Shown one piece after another: positions 1 through 7,983 of a stretch of DNA of 64,000 nt. The stretch spans positions 1 through 64,000 of the forward strand of contig CAYFWB010000007.1 of assembly GCA_964346765.1 (NCBI GenBank), given 5' to 3'. Source of the DNA: JBGSPQ01 sp964346765 (GTDB lineage: Bacteria > Patescibacteriota > Gracilibacteria > UBA1369). Under the pieces are notes generated by a model, which saw nothing but the letters and a program-made list of their open reading frames with translations, was not told the origin of the DNA and ran no database searches. Made by a program: the position numbers and the translations under genes. Position 1 is the first letter of the stretch, and the number at the start of each line of letters is the position of its first letter.

Positions 1-341
1 TACCGAAGCTCGATCATCAACATCTACAAGCAGTGCTTGTGAGTGCTTCCTTATCCTCAATGTTAGTTAACTTTGCTTACCGCAACCCGCGGCTCGCGCT
101 TACGCGGACACGCCGTTCATTTACGGCGCGGCGGTGCTTTCGGGCACCGCCGACCCGCGCCGGCGCTAACCGACCCGCGGGGCGGCGGACAGCTAACAAC
201 TTAAGAGACCCTTGCACCAAAAGTTCACCCGGTGAACCGACACGCACAGGGTCTCTTCGCACATCAAATAAGGACGACGTAACGTTCGTTCAAAAACCCC
301 CGGGGCCGACAAGGCTTTATTTATTGAGTTCACCCGGTGAA
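1..341. other. GC-rich intergenic block with stacked hairpins
   Basis: No convincing gene. Between about 85 and 190 the sequence is far more GC-rich than the rest of the window and consists of short inverted repeats. The clearest is a 9-bp perfect stem (CGGCGGTGC at 129-137 with GCACCGCCG at 144-152). A second stem pairs AAGAGACCCT (203-212) with AGGGTCTCTT (248-257) and encloses the palindrome GTTCACCCGGTGAAC (223-237). The segment at about 291-316 (CCCCCGGGG next to a five-base A/T run) may act as terminator for the pseudopilin operon that ends at 342. Short open frames here are arginine- and alanine-rich artefacts of GC bias. It could be part of a structured RNA continuing off the left edge. 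Confidence 0.5.
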
Positions 342-1427
342 TTACGGGCAAACATCCTCACCCAGATAGCTCTTCACTTCGCTGTACGCTCTTGAAGAAA
401 TTGTCGATTGCAAAGTGATGGTTGGAAGCTCACCCGAAAAGTCGGTAAGTTCCGATTCCGAAGGCTGTAAGGTCATCACCACCGTTACATGGGGTTGTTG
501 CAAAATACCCCAGTCCGGATTGGTCTCCGCGAAAGCTTTTCTTGGATCCTCCAGCGGCGCCACAAAAAATTTTAACGATGTCACATTTGTTCGTAAAGGA
601 GTCAGCGGTACAAAGCCTTTAAACGCCTGTGTCTCAACATCCAAAGAATCCTCAAGATGTTTTCCCGAATCTGTTGGATCAAATGCCGAACAATCGTATC
701 CAACCGCGCAATTATACGATTTAGCCGCTGTATCAACCCAGCCCTCATTAATCCCGTCCGCGTCCGCGTCCGCGCCGTTTAACCTTAGCATCGCCACCGA
801 ATATTCATCCAGTGTAGTGTCAACTTTTTGTAATGCCATAAACGTTTTTTGAGTCCCCGCAGGATCGATCAAAAACAACTGCTCTTGTTCATGTAATGAG
901 TCGTCATTACAAGGACTGCCACCATTAGCACTCGGTCTGTTACTTTCATCACAAACCGCATTGGCTTCCAGAGGATCAGAAGCATTATCCGTGTAAGGAT
1001 TCTCCCCGGTGTTTATATCCAAAGTGTTCTTATTAATGATACAAGTTGGAGTCGCATCAGTATTATCATTGCATTTAGCTCCAAGCGACACATCACTCCC
1101 CGGATTATAAAACTGCTGAGCGTAGCATCCAAATGATTCTCCGTAGGTCAGTTCGGCGCAATTACCGGAAATACCGTTTTCATCCCTACAATTCTTCCTG
1201 TAATACTCTTCATAATCAATATTGTTCTGCCGAATTTCTCTGGCGATTCTTTCCATCATAAAACGGCCGTCTTCATAAATCTGATTTTCCAGCATGATCC
1301 TGTTTTGGATCCGCACCACGTTCACAAAAATCGTCACACCGATCACACTCACAAAAGTAAATATGGAAGCCGCCACAATCACTTCCACCAGTGTAAAACC
1401 CCTCTTTTTAGCAAAATGTTTTTTCAT
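342..1427 (-). CDS. Type IV pseudopilin, PilW/GspJ-like
   Basis: The N-terminus carries a class III prepilin signal: a short basic leader (MKKHFAKKRG), cleavage before FTLVEV with glutamate at position +5, then a hydrophobic helix of about 20 residues. The roughly 330-residue remainder is rich in Cys, Asn and Asp, as in large minor pilins. In the family, a prepilin peptidase cleaves after Gly and the protein joins a pilus tip or pseudopilus. It is the last of three co-oriented pseudopilin genes; its ATG overlaps the stop of the upstream gene by one base, which implies translational coupling. The stop codon lies inside the palindrome at 328-342. The exact minor-pilin class is inferred from length and gene order. 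Confidence 0.8.
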   Translation of the reverse strand: MKKHFAKKRGFTLVEVIVAASIFTFVSVIGVTIFVNVVRIQNRIMLENQIYEDGRFMMERIAREIRQNNIDYEEYYRKNCRDENGISGNCAELTYGESFGCYAQQFYNPGSDVSLGAKCNDNTDATPTCIINKNTLDINTGENPYTDNASDPLEANAVCDESNRPSANGGSPCNDDSLHEQEQLFLIDPAGTQKTFMALQKVDTTLDEYSVAMLRLNGADADADGINEGWVDTAAKSYNCAVGYDCSAFDPTDSGKHLEDSLDVETQAFKGFVPLTPLRTNVTSLKFFVAPLEDPRKAFAETNPDWGILQQPHVTVVMTLQPSESELTDFSGELPTITLQSTISSRAYSEVKSYLGEDVCP

Positions 1428-2137
1428 TAATTTACTTTGATTCGATTAAAATTGGTCAAAGAAGATGTCAGCTTTATCTGATGCACTATCGCCCCGGCTT
1501 TCCATTGCACCAGTGACTCCACGTTCATAGTGTCTGCATTCGGATAAGTAACCGAAACCATGCGGTAAAATTTACTCTCGCCGGTATTGCTGGTACCCCC
1601 TATATCATCCGACACAAAAAGATCATGATCATCTGAAGCTGTCCCTTGATTATCCGAATTATAACTATCGTCCAAATCTATAAAATATAATTTATAAGGG
1701 TCATTAGTAGTCGCTGTGGCTCCTTCAAGATCAAGTGAGTTACTAATTCCTTCATCCGTCAGCCCCCAGGTATAATTTGATGTATCCAAATCGACCGTAT
1801 AATTAGACTTATCAATCAGATTCAATGCACTTGTACAATCATCACCGGAAGCCTTTTCCGGCAACATATTCCAACAATTCTCTTTGTCATAACTGAATTT
1901 GACCCAGTTGGTGTCGCGAATGTTACGAATCGCCTCTATCCCTTCCACCGCCAGGTTAAGCCCCACCAGACTGTCTTTGCTGAAAGTGTTCGCCTGCAGA
2001 GAGCTCACAATCAAAACCGTGGCCGCCCCCGAACCAATCACCAGCACAAAAAGCGCTATAATAACCTCTATCAGCGTGTCCGCCGTTTTTTTCCCATACC
2101 TGTTTTTTGTCGATTTAATCATTTTAATTAAGGACAC
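1427..2137 (-). CDS. Type IV pseudopilin, PilV/GspI-like
   Basis: A basic leader ending KKTA is followed by DTLIEVIIALFVLVIG, a prepilin-type helix with the conserved Glu. The usual Gly before the cleavage site is Ala and the usual Phe is Asp, so processing may be inefficient or shifted. The segment LAVEGIEAIRNIRDTNW just after the helix is typical of PilV-like proteins of Patescibacteria. The start overlaps the end of the upstream gene by 10 bases and the stop overlaps the next start, so the three genes form one transcription unit. Likely a minor pilin that helps initiate or modify the fibre. Family assignment is from motif and gene order only. Confidence 0.75.
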   Translation of the reverse strand: MSLIKMIKSTKNRYGKKTADTLIEVIIALFVLVIGSGAATVLIVSSLQANTFSKDSLVGLNLAVEGIEAIRNIRDTNWVKFSYDKENCWNMLPEKASGDDCTSALNLIDKSNYTVDLDTSNYTWGLTDEGISNSLDLEGATATTNDPYKLYFIDLDDSYNSDNQGTASDDHDLFVSDDIGGTSNTGESKFYRMVSVTYPNADTMNVESLVQWKAGAIVHQIKLTSSLTNFNRIKVN

Positions 2138-2814
2138 GTTACGCCAGCTTTGTCGGCGTCTTCGGGAATCCCCGAAACTTTATGCACGGCCATACAGCGG
2201 TTTCTGTTACCGGATGGTTCTTTCACTCCGAACACAAAGAAGTCGGTAACCGGGGCATTAAAACTAGTATCCGCAAAAATCGGGGAGTACATGATTGTAT
2301 CTACATTATTCGGATTAAATGCAAAAGCATATTCACTAGGGAGTTCATATTCCGCTATTCGCATATCTTTTCCGTGGTCGTAAGTCATAAACCCGGCCGG
2401 TGGCGCGTCATAACCGCCCTCTGTTGCAGACCCGTGCAAATCAGCAAACAGAGTCATTTTATTACCGCTAAAATGTATTCCGTAATTGGTAGGAGTCACG
2501 TAGTCGGGCGTTCCGGCAGTACAGCTCGCACCAGTATGCGGCTCAATAGCACCACCCTCCTTACACCCATCCCCGTCATAATCCGTATAATCAATTACAG
2601 CTTTACCCGTCACCGCGTAGCTTCTGGCTTCACGCATTAAAGAACTCACATTCTGAAAAGCGGCATTAAACTGAAAAAGAGCTTGCGAACGAATAATTCC
2701 GTTAATCGCTGTCCCGGCCAGAATCAGTGTAACAATAATTACCAGCAAAAGTTCCAGCAGAGTAAAGCCCGATTTCATACCTCTAAACCTTGGTTTTTCA
2801 CCTCTTCCGCGCAT
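2128..2814 (-). CDS. Type IV pseudopilin, GspH/FimT-like
   Basis: First gene of the pseudopilin operon. The prepilin motif is KSG|FTLLELLLVIIVTLILAG, followed by an amphipathic stretch (NVSSLMREARSYAVTGKA) characteristic of GspH/FimT minor pilins. Methionine 13 (MKSGFTLLE) is an alternative start; the longer form is kept because both lie downstream of the predicted promoter at 2847-2885. No assembly ATPase, platform protein or prepilin peptidase is in the window, so the rest of the pilus machinery must be encoded elsewhere. Confidence 0.75.
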   Translation of the reverse strand: MRGRGEKPRFRGMKSGFTLLELLLVIIVTLILAGTAINGIIRSQALFQFNAAFQNVSSLMREARSYAVTGKAVIDYTDYDGDGCKEGGAIEPHTGASCTAGTPDYVTPTNYGIHFSGNKMTLFADLHGSATEGGYDAPPAGFMTYDHGKDMRIAEYELPSEYAFAFNPNNVDTIMYSPIFADTSFNAPVTDFFVFGVKEPSGNRNRCMAVHKVSGIPEDADKAGVTCP

Positions 2815-2846
2815 CGAAAAAAATAATATTAAAATTTAATCTTTAC

Positions 2847-2885
2847 ATTATAGCAAAAATCATTTAAAAAATCTAACTCTAACAA
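2847..2885 (-). promoter_or_regulatory. Promoter of the pseudopilin operon
   Basis: On the minus strand an extended -10 element TGCTATAAT (TATAAT at 2852-2847) lies about 33 bases upstream of the GspH-like start. The -35 region is weak, as is common with extended -10 promoters. Confidence 0.5.
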
Positions 2886-2963
2886 ACTCTAAAACTGTAA
2901 ATCTCATCCGCCTGTCAATAAAAATTGGACCTAAAACTTGTAATTCCTTTAAAACCATTTATT

Positions 2964-3194
2964 ATGAAAACGCCTAACCAACTTAATATGACCTCGGAAT
3001 ATCCAAAGGCGGAGGCAAGCAACCTGGTCGAACTCGCTCAGCGCAGACATCTGCATGAAAAAGCCGATACAAAGAGTGAAGCACAAAGTGAAGCACCGAA
3101 TGTTGAATCGAATACCAGAGAAGTAGGCGAAAGAGCCAAAGCTCTTTGCCGCAAGGCGCTTCAAAGACATTCACTTGAGAAGCTTGCCAGCTAA
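2964..3194 (+). CDS. Small hypothetical protein (76 aa)
   Basis: A 76-residue, charged protein rich in Glu, Ala and Lys with no membrane segment or signal peptide; most of it should be helical. The frame is open from 2925, but the ATG at 2964 (MKTPNQL) follows an AT-rich stretch and is preferred. It ends 17 bases before the diguanylate-cyclase-like gene on the same strand, so the two may be cotranscribed. No family is recognised. It could be spurious, but its codon use resembles that of its neighbour. Confidence 0.45.
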   Translation: MKTPNQLNMTSEYPKAEASNLVELAQRRHLHEKADTKSEAQSEAPNVESNTREVGERAKALCRKALQRHSLEKLAS

Positions 3195-3211
3195 GCAGAA
3201 ATGACAATAAT

Positions 3212-4315
3212 ATGAAAAGAGAAATACCCGGATCGAACGATCCAGAAATAAAAGATGAACACGATTACGAAAACCTGGTCGGAGAACTGCTGGACAAGCA
3301 CGTTTCACCCGTGGTAGGGGATTTCATGAATGACATAATGGTTCGGCGTAACCGTAAATCCAGAGCCGAAGAGGTTTTTACCGACGGTGAACAGCTCCAG
3401 AATATTATAATGGAAACGGTCCAGGCTTTTATTGACGTTATAGAGCGCCATTTTCCCACGCCGGAAAGCTTAAGAGGCCTTATGGAAAGGGGAGACGTGG
3501 ATTTGGTTTTTCTTAGAGACGACGTTTCCTGCCGCGTTCAACAGGCCTTGAGCAGAGAAGAAGAAATGCTGGAGGCGGGGTATGATTCGTTGATGGAAGG
3601 CTTTATCAGTCTCAAAAGTAAAGTCGGAGAACAGGTTCTAAACAGGGTCACTGAGAATTTAATAAGAAGATCGGTAGAGCGTGAAAAAGACATGTCCATG
3701 ATTTTTTTGGACCTTGATAATTTTAAGGGAGTAAACGGATACGGACAATTGGTCGGGGATATCGTATTGAAGCACGTTGCAGGTATGATTAAGGAGGAAA
3801 TCAGGAACGGCATTTGCGTGCGGCTGGGAGGAGAGGAAATAGCAGTTATCTTGGAAGATATATCCGAAGATGACGCGGCGCGTGTAGCCCTGCGTTTAAA
3901 CAAAAAATTACAGACAAATCCCGCGCATTTGATCGCCGAAACACCCAATCTGGAAGAACAACATGTTATGAACGCAACGCAGATCGCGTCTGACAGATTT
4001 ATGCAGCTAGCCAGGCAAACGGGCGAAATCACTTTGGGAAAAAGGGCTCTTGAAAAGGTAATCCTTGATCCGCGCGGCCGAAACGGCCACACCCACATCA
4101 AGCTTCTGGAAGTGCCCCTTTCAGCCAGCATGGGCGTTGTAGAGATCAATTCCGCGCATAATGACCCTTTAAAAGACGCCATAGAAAGAGCCAATCAGCA
4201 AGAAACGCTGGCCAAGGAAAACGGCCGCGCTCAGGTTTGGTCTAAAGGTAGTGTGGTCCCGCAGGTCACCGAAAACGATGATTTCAGACTAATCCTTGAC
4301 TACAAAACTCACTAG
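3212..4315 (+). CDS. GGDEF-domain protein (probable diguanylate cyclase)
   Basis: Residues 1-155 are helical and charged without a recognised domain. From about 160 a GGDEF fold is visible: MIFLDLDNFKGVNGYGQ at 163-179 (metal- and substrate-binding strand), then RLGGEEIAVIL at 204-214 with the A-site motif GGEEI, and the SxGV strand (SASMGV) at 304-309. Active cyclases have GG(D/E)EF; here only the last residue differs (Ile for Phe), so conversion of two GTP to c-di-GMP is plausible. The spacing between GGEEI and SASMGV is about 95 residues, far longer than usual, owing to a helical insertion at about 240-300. No membrane segment. The 3' end overlaps leuS tail-to-tail by 27 bases. Confidence 0.75.
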   Translation: MKREIPGSNDPEIKDEHDYENLVGELLDKHVSPVVGDFMNDIMVRRNRKSRAEEVFTDGEQLQNIIMETVQAFIDVIERHFPTPESLRGLMERGDVDLVFLRDDVSCRVQQALSREEEMLEAGYDSLMEGFISLKSKVGEQVLNRVTENLIRRSVEREKDMSMIFLDLDNFKGVNGYGQLVGDIVLKHVAGMIKEEIRNGICVRLGGEEIAVILEDISEDDAARVALRLNKKLQTNPAHLIAETPNLEEQHVMNATQIASDRFMQLARQTGEITLGKRALEKVILDPRGRNGHTHIKLLEVPLSASMGVVEINSAHNDPLKDAIERANQQETLAKENGRAQVWSKGSVVPQVTENDDFRLILDYKTH

Positions 4316-6727
4316 CTTACCCGGCACGTAGATCTCTTTCACAATTTGTTTGCCTTCAATGAACTTTTTCACATTTTCAACATCTTTGGCTTGTGCCAGA
4401 ATTTCATTTTTTGCCGTGTCTTTGATAGCTTCAAGCTGTCCGCGCAATTTGCCATTTACCTGAACCGCAAGCATAAGTTTGTCTTCTTCCAGATATTTTT
4501 CATCATATTTAGGCCAGCTTGAGTCAAAAATGCTGTATTGTTGTCCCAAAACCTCCCACAGTTCTTCGGCCAGGTGGGGAGCTAGCGGCGCGATCAATTG
4601 CGCGGCGACGGCTTTGTCTTCCTTGCTTAAGCCGGTTTTGGAGGCTTCGTTTAAAAATTCCATTAAAGCCGCGAGCGCCGTATTGAAATGTAAAATTTCA
4701 ATATCCGCTGTAACCTTCTTAATTGCTTTATGTAAGGCCATTTTTGATCTCGATTCATTCTGAACTGCCCCCTCTGAACCGATCAGTTGATAAAACCTTT
4801 CCACAAACCTCATAATTCCCGTTATTCCCGCGTCGTTCCAGTCACCGCCTTCCGTGAATGGTCCCATAAACATCAAATACATGCGGAAAACATCACTTCC
4901 GTATTTTTCCACGAACTCATCCGGACTCACCACGTTTCCTTTACTTTTACTCATTTTGGCACCGTCCTTGGTAATCATCCCCTGATGCACCAATCGTTTA
5001 AACGGCTCTTTAAAGTCAACAAAACCTAGATCATGCAAAACCATGTTGATAAATCTGGCATATAAAAGATGCATGCAGGCATGCTCCGGACCGCCGATAT
5101 ACATATCAACCGGCAGCCATTTCTTGGTCAATTTTTTGTCAAAAGGCTGATCCTGCATTTTGGCCGATGGATAGCGCAAAAAATACCAGCTCGAATCCAC
5201 AAAGGTGTCCATGGTATCAACTTCTCTGGTTGCTTTCCCCTTACACTTTGGGCAAACCGTGTTAATAAAAACTTCGGATGTATTTAAAGGGCTTTTTCCA
5301 TCGCCTTTTGGCGTAAAATCAACGTCTTCTGGCAGTAAAACCGGCAATTGATCTTCTGAAACCGGCACTTCCCCGCATTTTTCACAGTAAATAATCGGAA
5401 TCGGCGCCCCCCAGTACCTTTGGCGCGAAACCAACCAGTCACGAAGTTTATAATTAACAACCAGCTTACCCGTACCGTTTTTTTCCAGTTTAGACGTAAT
5501 TTCTTTGCGGGCCTTGGCCGAAGGCATTCGACCAAACTCTTCGCTGTTTTCAAGCCAGCCATCATCGCAAAACGCTTCTTTTAAATCATCGGCCCGCTCA
5601 AACCCCTTTTCCAAAGAAGGTTGAATAACCATACGCAGGGGCAATTCATACATCTTGGCAAACTCAAAATCACGCTGATCGTGCGCCGGAACCGCCATCA
5701 CGGCGCCCGTTCCATAATGCGTCAGCACATAATCGGCTATCCATACCGGAATAACCTCTCCGTTAACCGGATTAACCGCGTAAGCACCTGTGAAAACCCC
5801 TGTTTTTTCCCTGCCCTCCGCGGAGCGGGCAATATCCGTCTCACGCTGGGCTTTTTTAATATAATCTTCAACATTTTCCATCTGTTCTTGCGTGGAAATA
5901 TCTTTAACAAGTGGGTGTTCCGGCGCCAAAACCATATAGGTGACTCCGTAAAGCGTATCCGCTCGGGTCGTGAAAACCGGTACTTTATGCCCCAGTCTTT
6001 TGCCCTCCTTGTCGCAAAGTTCAAACACAATTTCACTCCCCTCGCTCCTCCCGATCCAGTTTTGTTGCATCAATTTAGTCTTTTCCGGCCAATCCAGCCC
6101 TTCATAATCAAGCAACTTCTCCGCGTACTCCCTGATCTTAAAAAACCACTGTGTTAAATCCTTTTTGATAACCTCATGTTTACAGCGCTCGCATTGCCCT
6201 TCCACCACCTGTTCATTCGCCAAGACCGTCTGGCAAGAAGGACACCAGTTTACGGGCGCGTTTTTTCTGTACGCCAGACCCTTTTTATACAATTGCAAAA
6301 ACACCCATTGCGTCCATTTATAATATTCAAACGAAGATGTCACCACCTCTTTGCTGTAGTCATACATCGGTCCCATTTCCCTAAGCTGTTTTCGCATGTA
6401 ATCAATGTTTTCCGCGATACTGACCGTTGGGTGAACCCCCCTTTTAATAGCGTAATTTTCAGCCGGCAGACCAAAAGAGTCATATCCCATCGGTTCAAAT
6501 ACATTAAAACCGTTCATCCTCTTATATCTGCCCCAGGAATCCGCGGGCGCGAAGTTATACCAGTGCCCTATATGAAGTTTGTCCCCTGAAGGATACGGAA
6601 ACATCACCAGATTGTAATACTTGGGCTTTTCGGCATCATTAAGGTCGGTTTCATACAATTTGCTTTGCTGCCATTTTTCCCGCCATTTCTTTTCGGTTTG
6701 AGTTGGATTGTACTTGGTCATAATCAA
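4289..6727 (-). CDS. leuS: Leucyl-tRNA synthetase
   Basis: Charges tRNA-Leu with leucine in the cytoplasm. Class I signatures are present: HIGHWYNFAPAD in the N-terminal catalytic half and KMSKSKGN in the C-terminal half. Between them are a zinc-ribbon (CPSC and CERC pairs), the CP1 editing domain including GTGAVMAVPAHD, and the tryptophan-rich catalytic return (DTFVDSSWYFLRY). At 812 residues it has the usual bacterial length. The annotated start is MIMTKYNP; the second Met (MTKYNP) is equally likely. It is the last gene of a minus-strand run with 7- and 9-base spacers behind the DUF3307-like and cyclic-nucleotide-binding genes. Confidence 0.97.
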   Translation of the reverse strand: MIMTKYNPTQTEKKWREKWQQSKLYETDLNDAEKPKYYNLVMFPYPSGDKLHIGHWYNFAPADSWGRYKRMNGFNVFEPMGYDSFGLPAENYAIKRGVHPTVSIAENIDYMRKQLREMGPMYDYSKEVVTSSFEYYKWTQWVFLQLYKKGLAYRKNAPVNWCPSCQTVLANEQVVEGQCERCKHEVIKKDLTQWFFKIREYAEKLLDYEGLDWPEKTKLMQQNWIGRSEGSEIVFELCDKEGKRLGHKVPVFTTRADTLYGVTYMVLAPEHPLVKDISTQEQMENVEDYIKKAQRETDIARSAEGREKTGVFTGAYAVNPVNGEVIPVWIADYVLTHYGTGAVMAVPAHDQRDFEFAKMYELPLRMVIQPSLEKGFERADDLKEAFCDDGWLENSEEFGRMPSAKARKEITSKLEKNGTGKLVVNYKLRDWLVSRQRYWGAPIPIIYCEKCGEVPVSEDQLPVLLPEDVDFTPKGDGKSPLNTSEVFINTVCPKCKGKATREVDTMDTFVDSSWYFLRYPSAKMQDQPFDKKLTKKWLPVDMYIGGPEHACMHLLYARFINMVLHDLGFVDFKEPFKRLVHQGMITKDGAKMSKSKGNVVSPDEFVEKYGSDVFRMYLMFMGPFTEGGDWNDAGITGIMRFVERFYQLIGSEGAVQNESRSKMALHKAIKKVTADIEILHFNTALAALMEFLNEASKTGLSKEDKAVAAQLIAPLAPHLAEELWEVLGQQYSIFDSSWPKYDEKYLEEDKLMLAVQVNGKLRGQLEAIKDTAKNEILAQAKDVENVKKFIEGKQIVKEIYVPGKLVSFVVKD

Positions 6728-6734
6728 ATTCTTA

Positions 6735-7331
6735 TTAGCCTACAATTGTGGTCGCGATCGAATATACCCCCAAAACCAGAAATAGAATATAAATTACGCT
6801 CCATATCAGCAAATTCTTAAACATTCTTCCACGATTAGGTCTAAATACACCGCTAAGTTTTTTTGATCTGTCATATTGATACAAAAACAGTTCATAGCCG
6901 TAGGTCACTAAAATCAACACAATCAATCCAGTAACGACAAACGGATTCAGATACCAATCCGCCACGACTCCAAGACCGGCAAACCATGCTTGAACACCCT
7001 CCGCCCTAAGGAAGTATCCCACTGATATAATCATTAAAAGGTGAGCCGCCTGATCCACCAGAAACAGTTTTACAAATTTACTTGCGCTTTTTTCAAAAAA
7101 CAATTTAGCCGAATCGATAAAAAAATGAGCGAAAATAATAATGAAAATTGCCGCGAATACTGTTAAATCTGGCAAAAAAGGTGCCAGCAGAACCAAAGAA
7201 GCTACCGAATGAATCAAAACGTGGATGGCGTTACCTTTCCAGCTTTCGTGTTTCATCTGTACGATTCTTTCCGGTTGAAGCACAAAATCTGCAATAAAAT
7301 GAGCCAATAGCAGGTAGAGAGTCTGTATCAT
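6735..7331 (-). CDS. DUF3307-like integral membrane protein
   Basis: A 198-residue polytopic membrane protein with about five hydrophobic helices. The N-terminus (LLLAHFIADFVLQP) with early His and Asp, and the later HVLIHSV and HFFIDSAK segments, match the DUF3307 family, whose function is unknown; the conserved His/Asp residues in the membrane suggest metal or ligand binding. It lies 9 bases after the cyclic-nucleotide-binding gene and 7 bases before leuS, so all three are probably cotranscribed. Confidence 0.7.
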   Translation of the reverse strand: MIQTLYLLLAHFIADFVLQPERIVQMKHESWKGNAIHVLIHSVASLVLLAPFLPDLTVFAAIFIIIFAHFFIDSAKLFFEKSASKFVKLFLVDQAAHLLMIISVGYFLRAEGVQAWFAGLGVVADWYLNPFVVTGLIVLILVTYGYELFLYQYDRSKKLSGVFRPNRGRMFKNLLIWSVIYILFLVLGVYSIATTIVG

Positions 7332-7340
7332 TTCTGTAAA

Positions 7341-7805
7341 TTATTGATTATCGGCTTCTTCCCTAACGTTTATTTTAAATCTGCGCAGAAATTCACTGCT
7401 GATCCTGCTTGCCATACCGTGGTTTGTGGAAACTAGATTAATAAAATCGTCTTTGTTCAGTTTAAAAGCTTCTGTTTCTTCCACAGCCTGGGTTGTCGCG
7501 TTTCTTGGTTTTTCTTTGATCAGAGCCATTTCTCCAAAAAAGTCGTTATCTCCCAGCATTGCTATCTCTTTCACTTCGGTCTGATCCTCCGCGTCATGAA
7601 AAACCCTGACCATGCCTCTTTTAATAATAAAAAAAGAATCTCCGGGCATGCCTTCTTTAAAAATAATATGCCCCTTGGGGAAATACTCCATTGTGATTCT
7701 TGAAATAATCTCTTTGTGATCATCTTCGTTAAGCTCTTCCAGTAAAGGTGTTTTTTTCAAGATTGATAATATGGTTTGGGTATCTTTATGGCTAATATCC
7801 GGCAT
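7341..7805 (-). CDS. Cyclic-nucleotide-binding domain protein
   Basis: A stand-alone 154-residue cNMP-binding beta-barrel: FPKGHIIFKEGMPGDSFFII begins the barrel, and the phosphate-binding cassette region is FFGEMALIKEKPRNATTQA, matching the FGE(x)AL...R(x)A(T/A) signature of CRP/PKA-type sensors. There is no DNA-binding helix-turn-helix or channel segment, so it probably works as a ligand-controlled partner protein. First gene of the unit with DUF3307 and leuS. Which nucleotide it binds cannot be told from sequence. Confidence 0.8.
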   Translation of the reverse strand: MPDISHKDTQTILSILKKTPLLEELNEDDHKEIISRITMEYFPKGHIIFKEGMPGDSFFIIKRGMVRVFHDAEDQTEVKEIAMLGDNDFFGEMALIKEKPRNATTQAVEETEAFKLNKDDFINLVSTNHGMASRISSEFLRRFKINVREEADNQ

Positions 7806-7895
7806 TGAAATTTATGTTAAAAAATAATTCACCTAATTTTACCCTGAAAATGGCTAAAACACAATCATCCCCGGCTAAAAAGCACTCATGGGGCA

Positions 7896-7934
7896 TTGAC
7901 ATTAACACGAAAAAGTTATATAATTTAATGTCAA
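7896..7934 (+). promoter_or_regulatory. Consensus promoter within a 9-bp inverted repeat
   Basis: TTGACA (7896-7901), a 17-base spacer and TATAAT (7919-7924) match the sigma-70 consensus exactly, upstream of the PAS-domain gene. The -35 box starts one arm, TTGACATTA (7896-7904), of a perfect inverted repeat whose other arm, TAATGTCAA (7926-7934), follows the -10. The arrangement suggests a repressor or activator dimer, or a start-site hairpin. Confidence 0.75.
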
Positions 7935-7983
7935 AGTGGAAAAAATAAACAATTCGGCTTTTATACACTCTTGAAACAAAAAA

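Noticed and set aside
77..262. 61-aa minus-strand ORF in the GC-rich block
   Set aside because: Arg/Ala-rich composition reflects GC-rich hairpins; no start signal or conserved pattern.
415..852. 145-aa plus-strand ORF opposite the PilW-like gene
   Set aside because: Antisense shadow of a clear pseudopilin; low-complexity Ser-rich product.
7884..7890. CIRCE (HrcA) element near AGCACTC
   Set aside because: Only one half-site; the inverted partner is missing.
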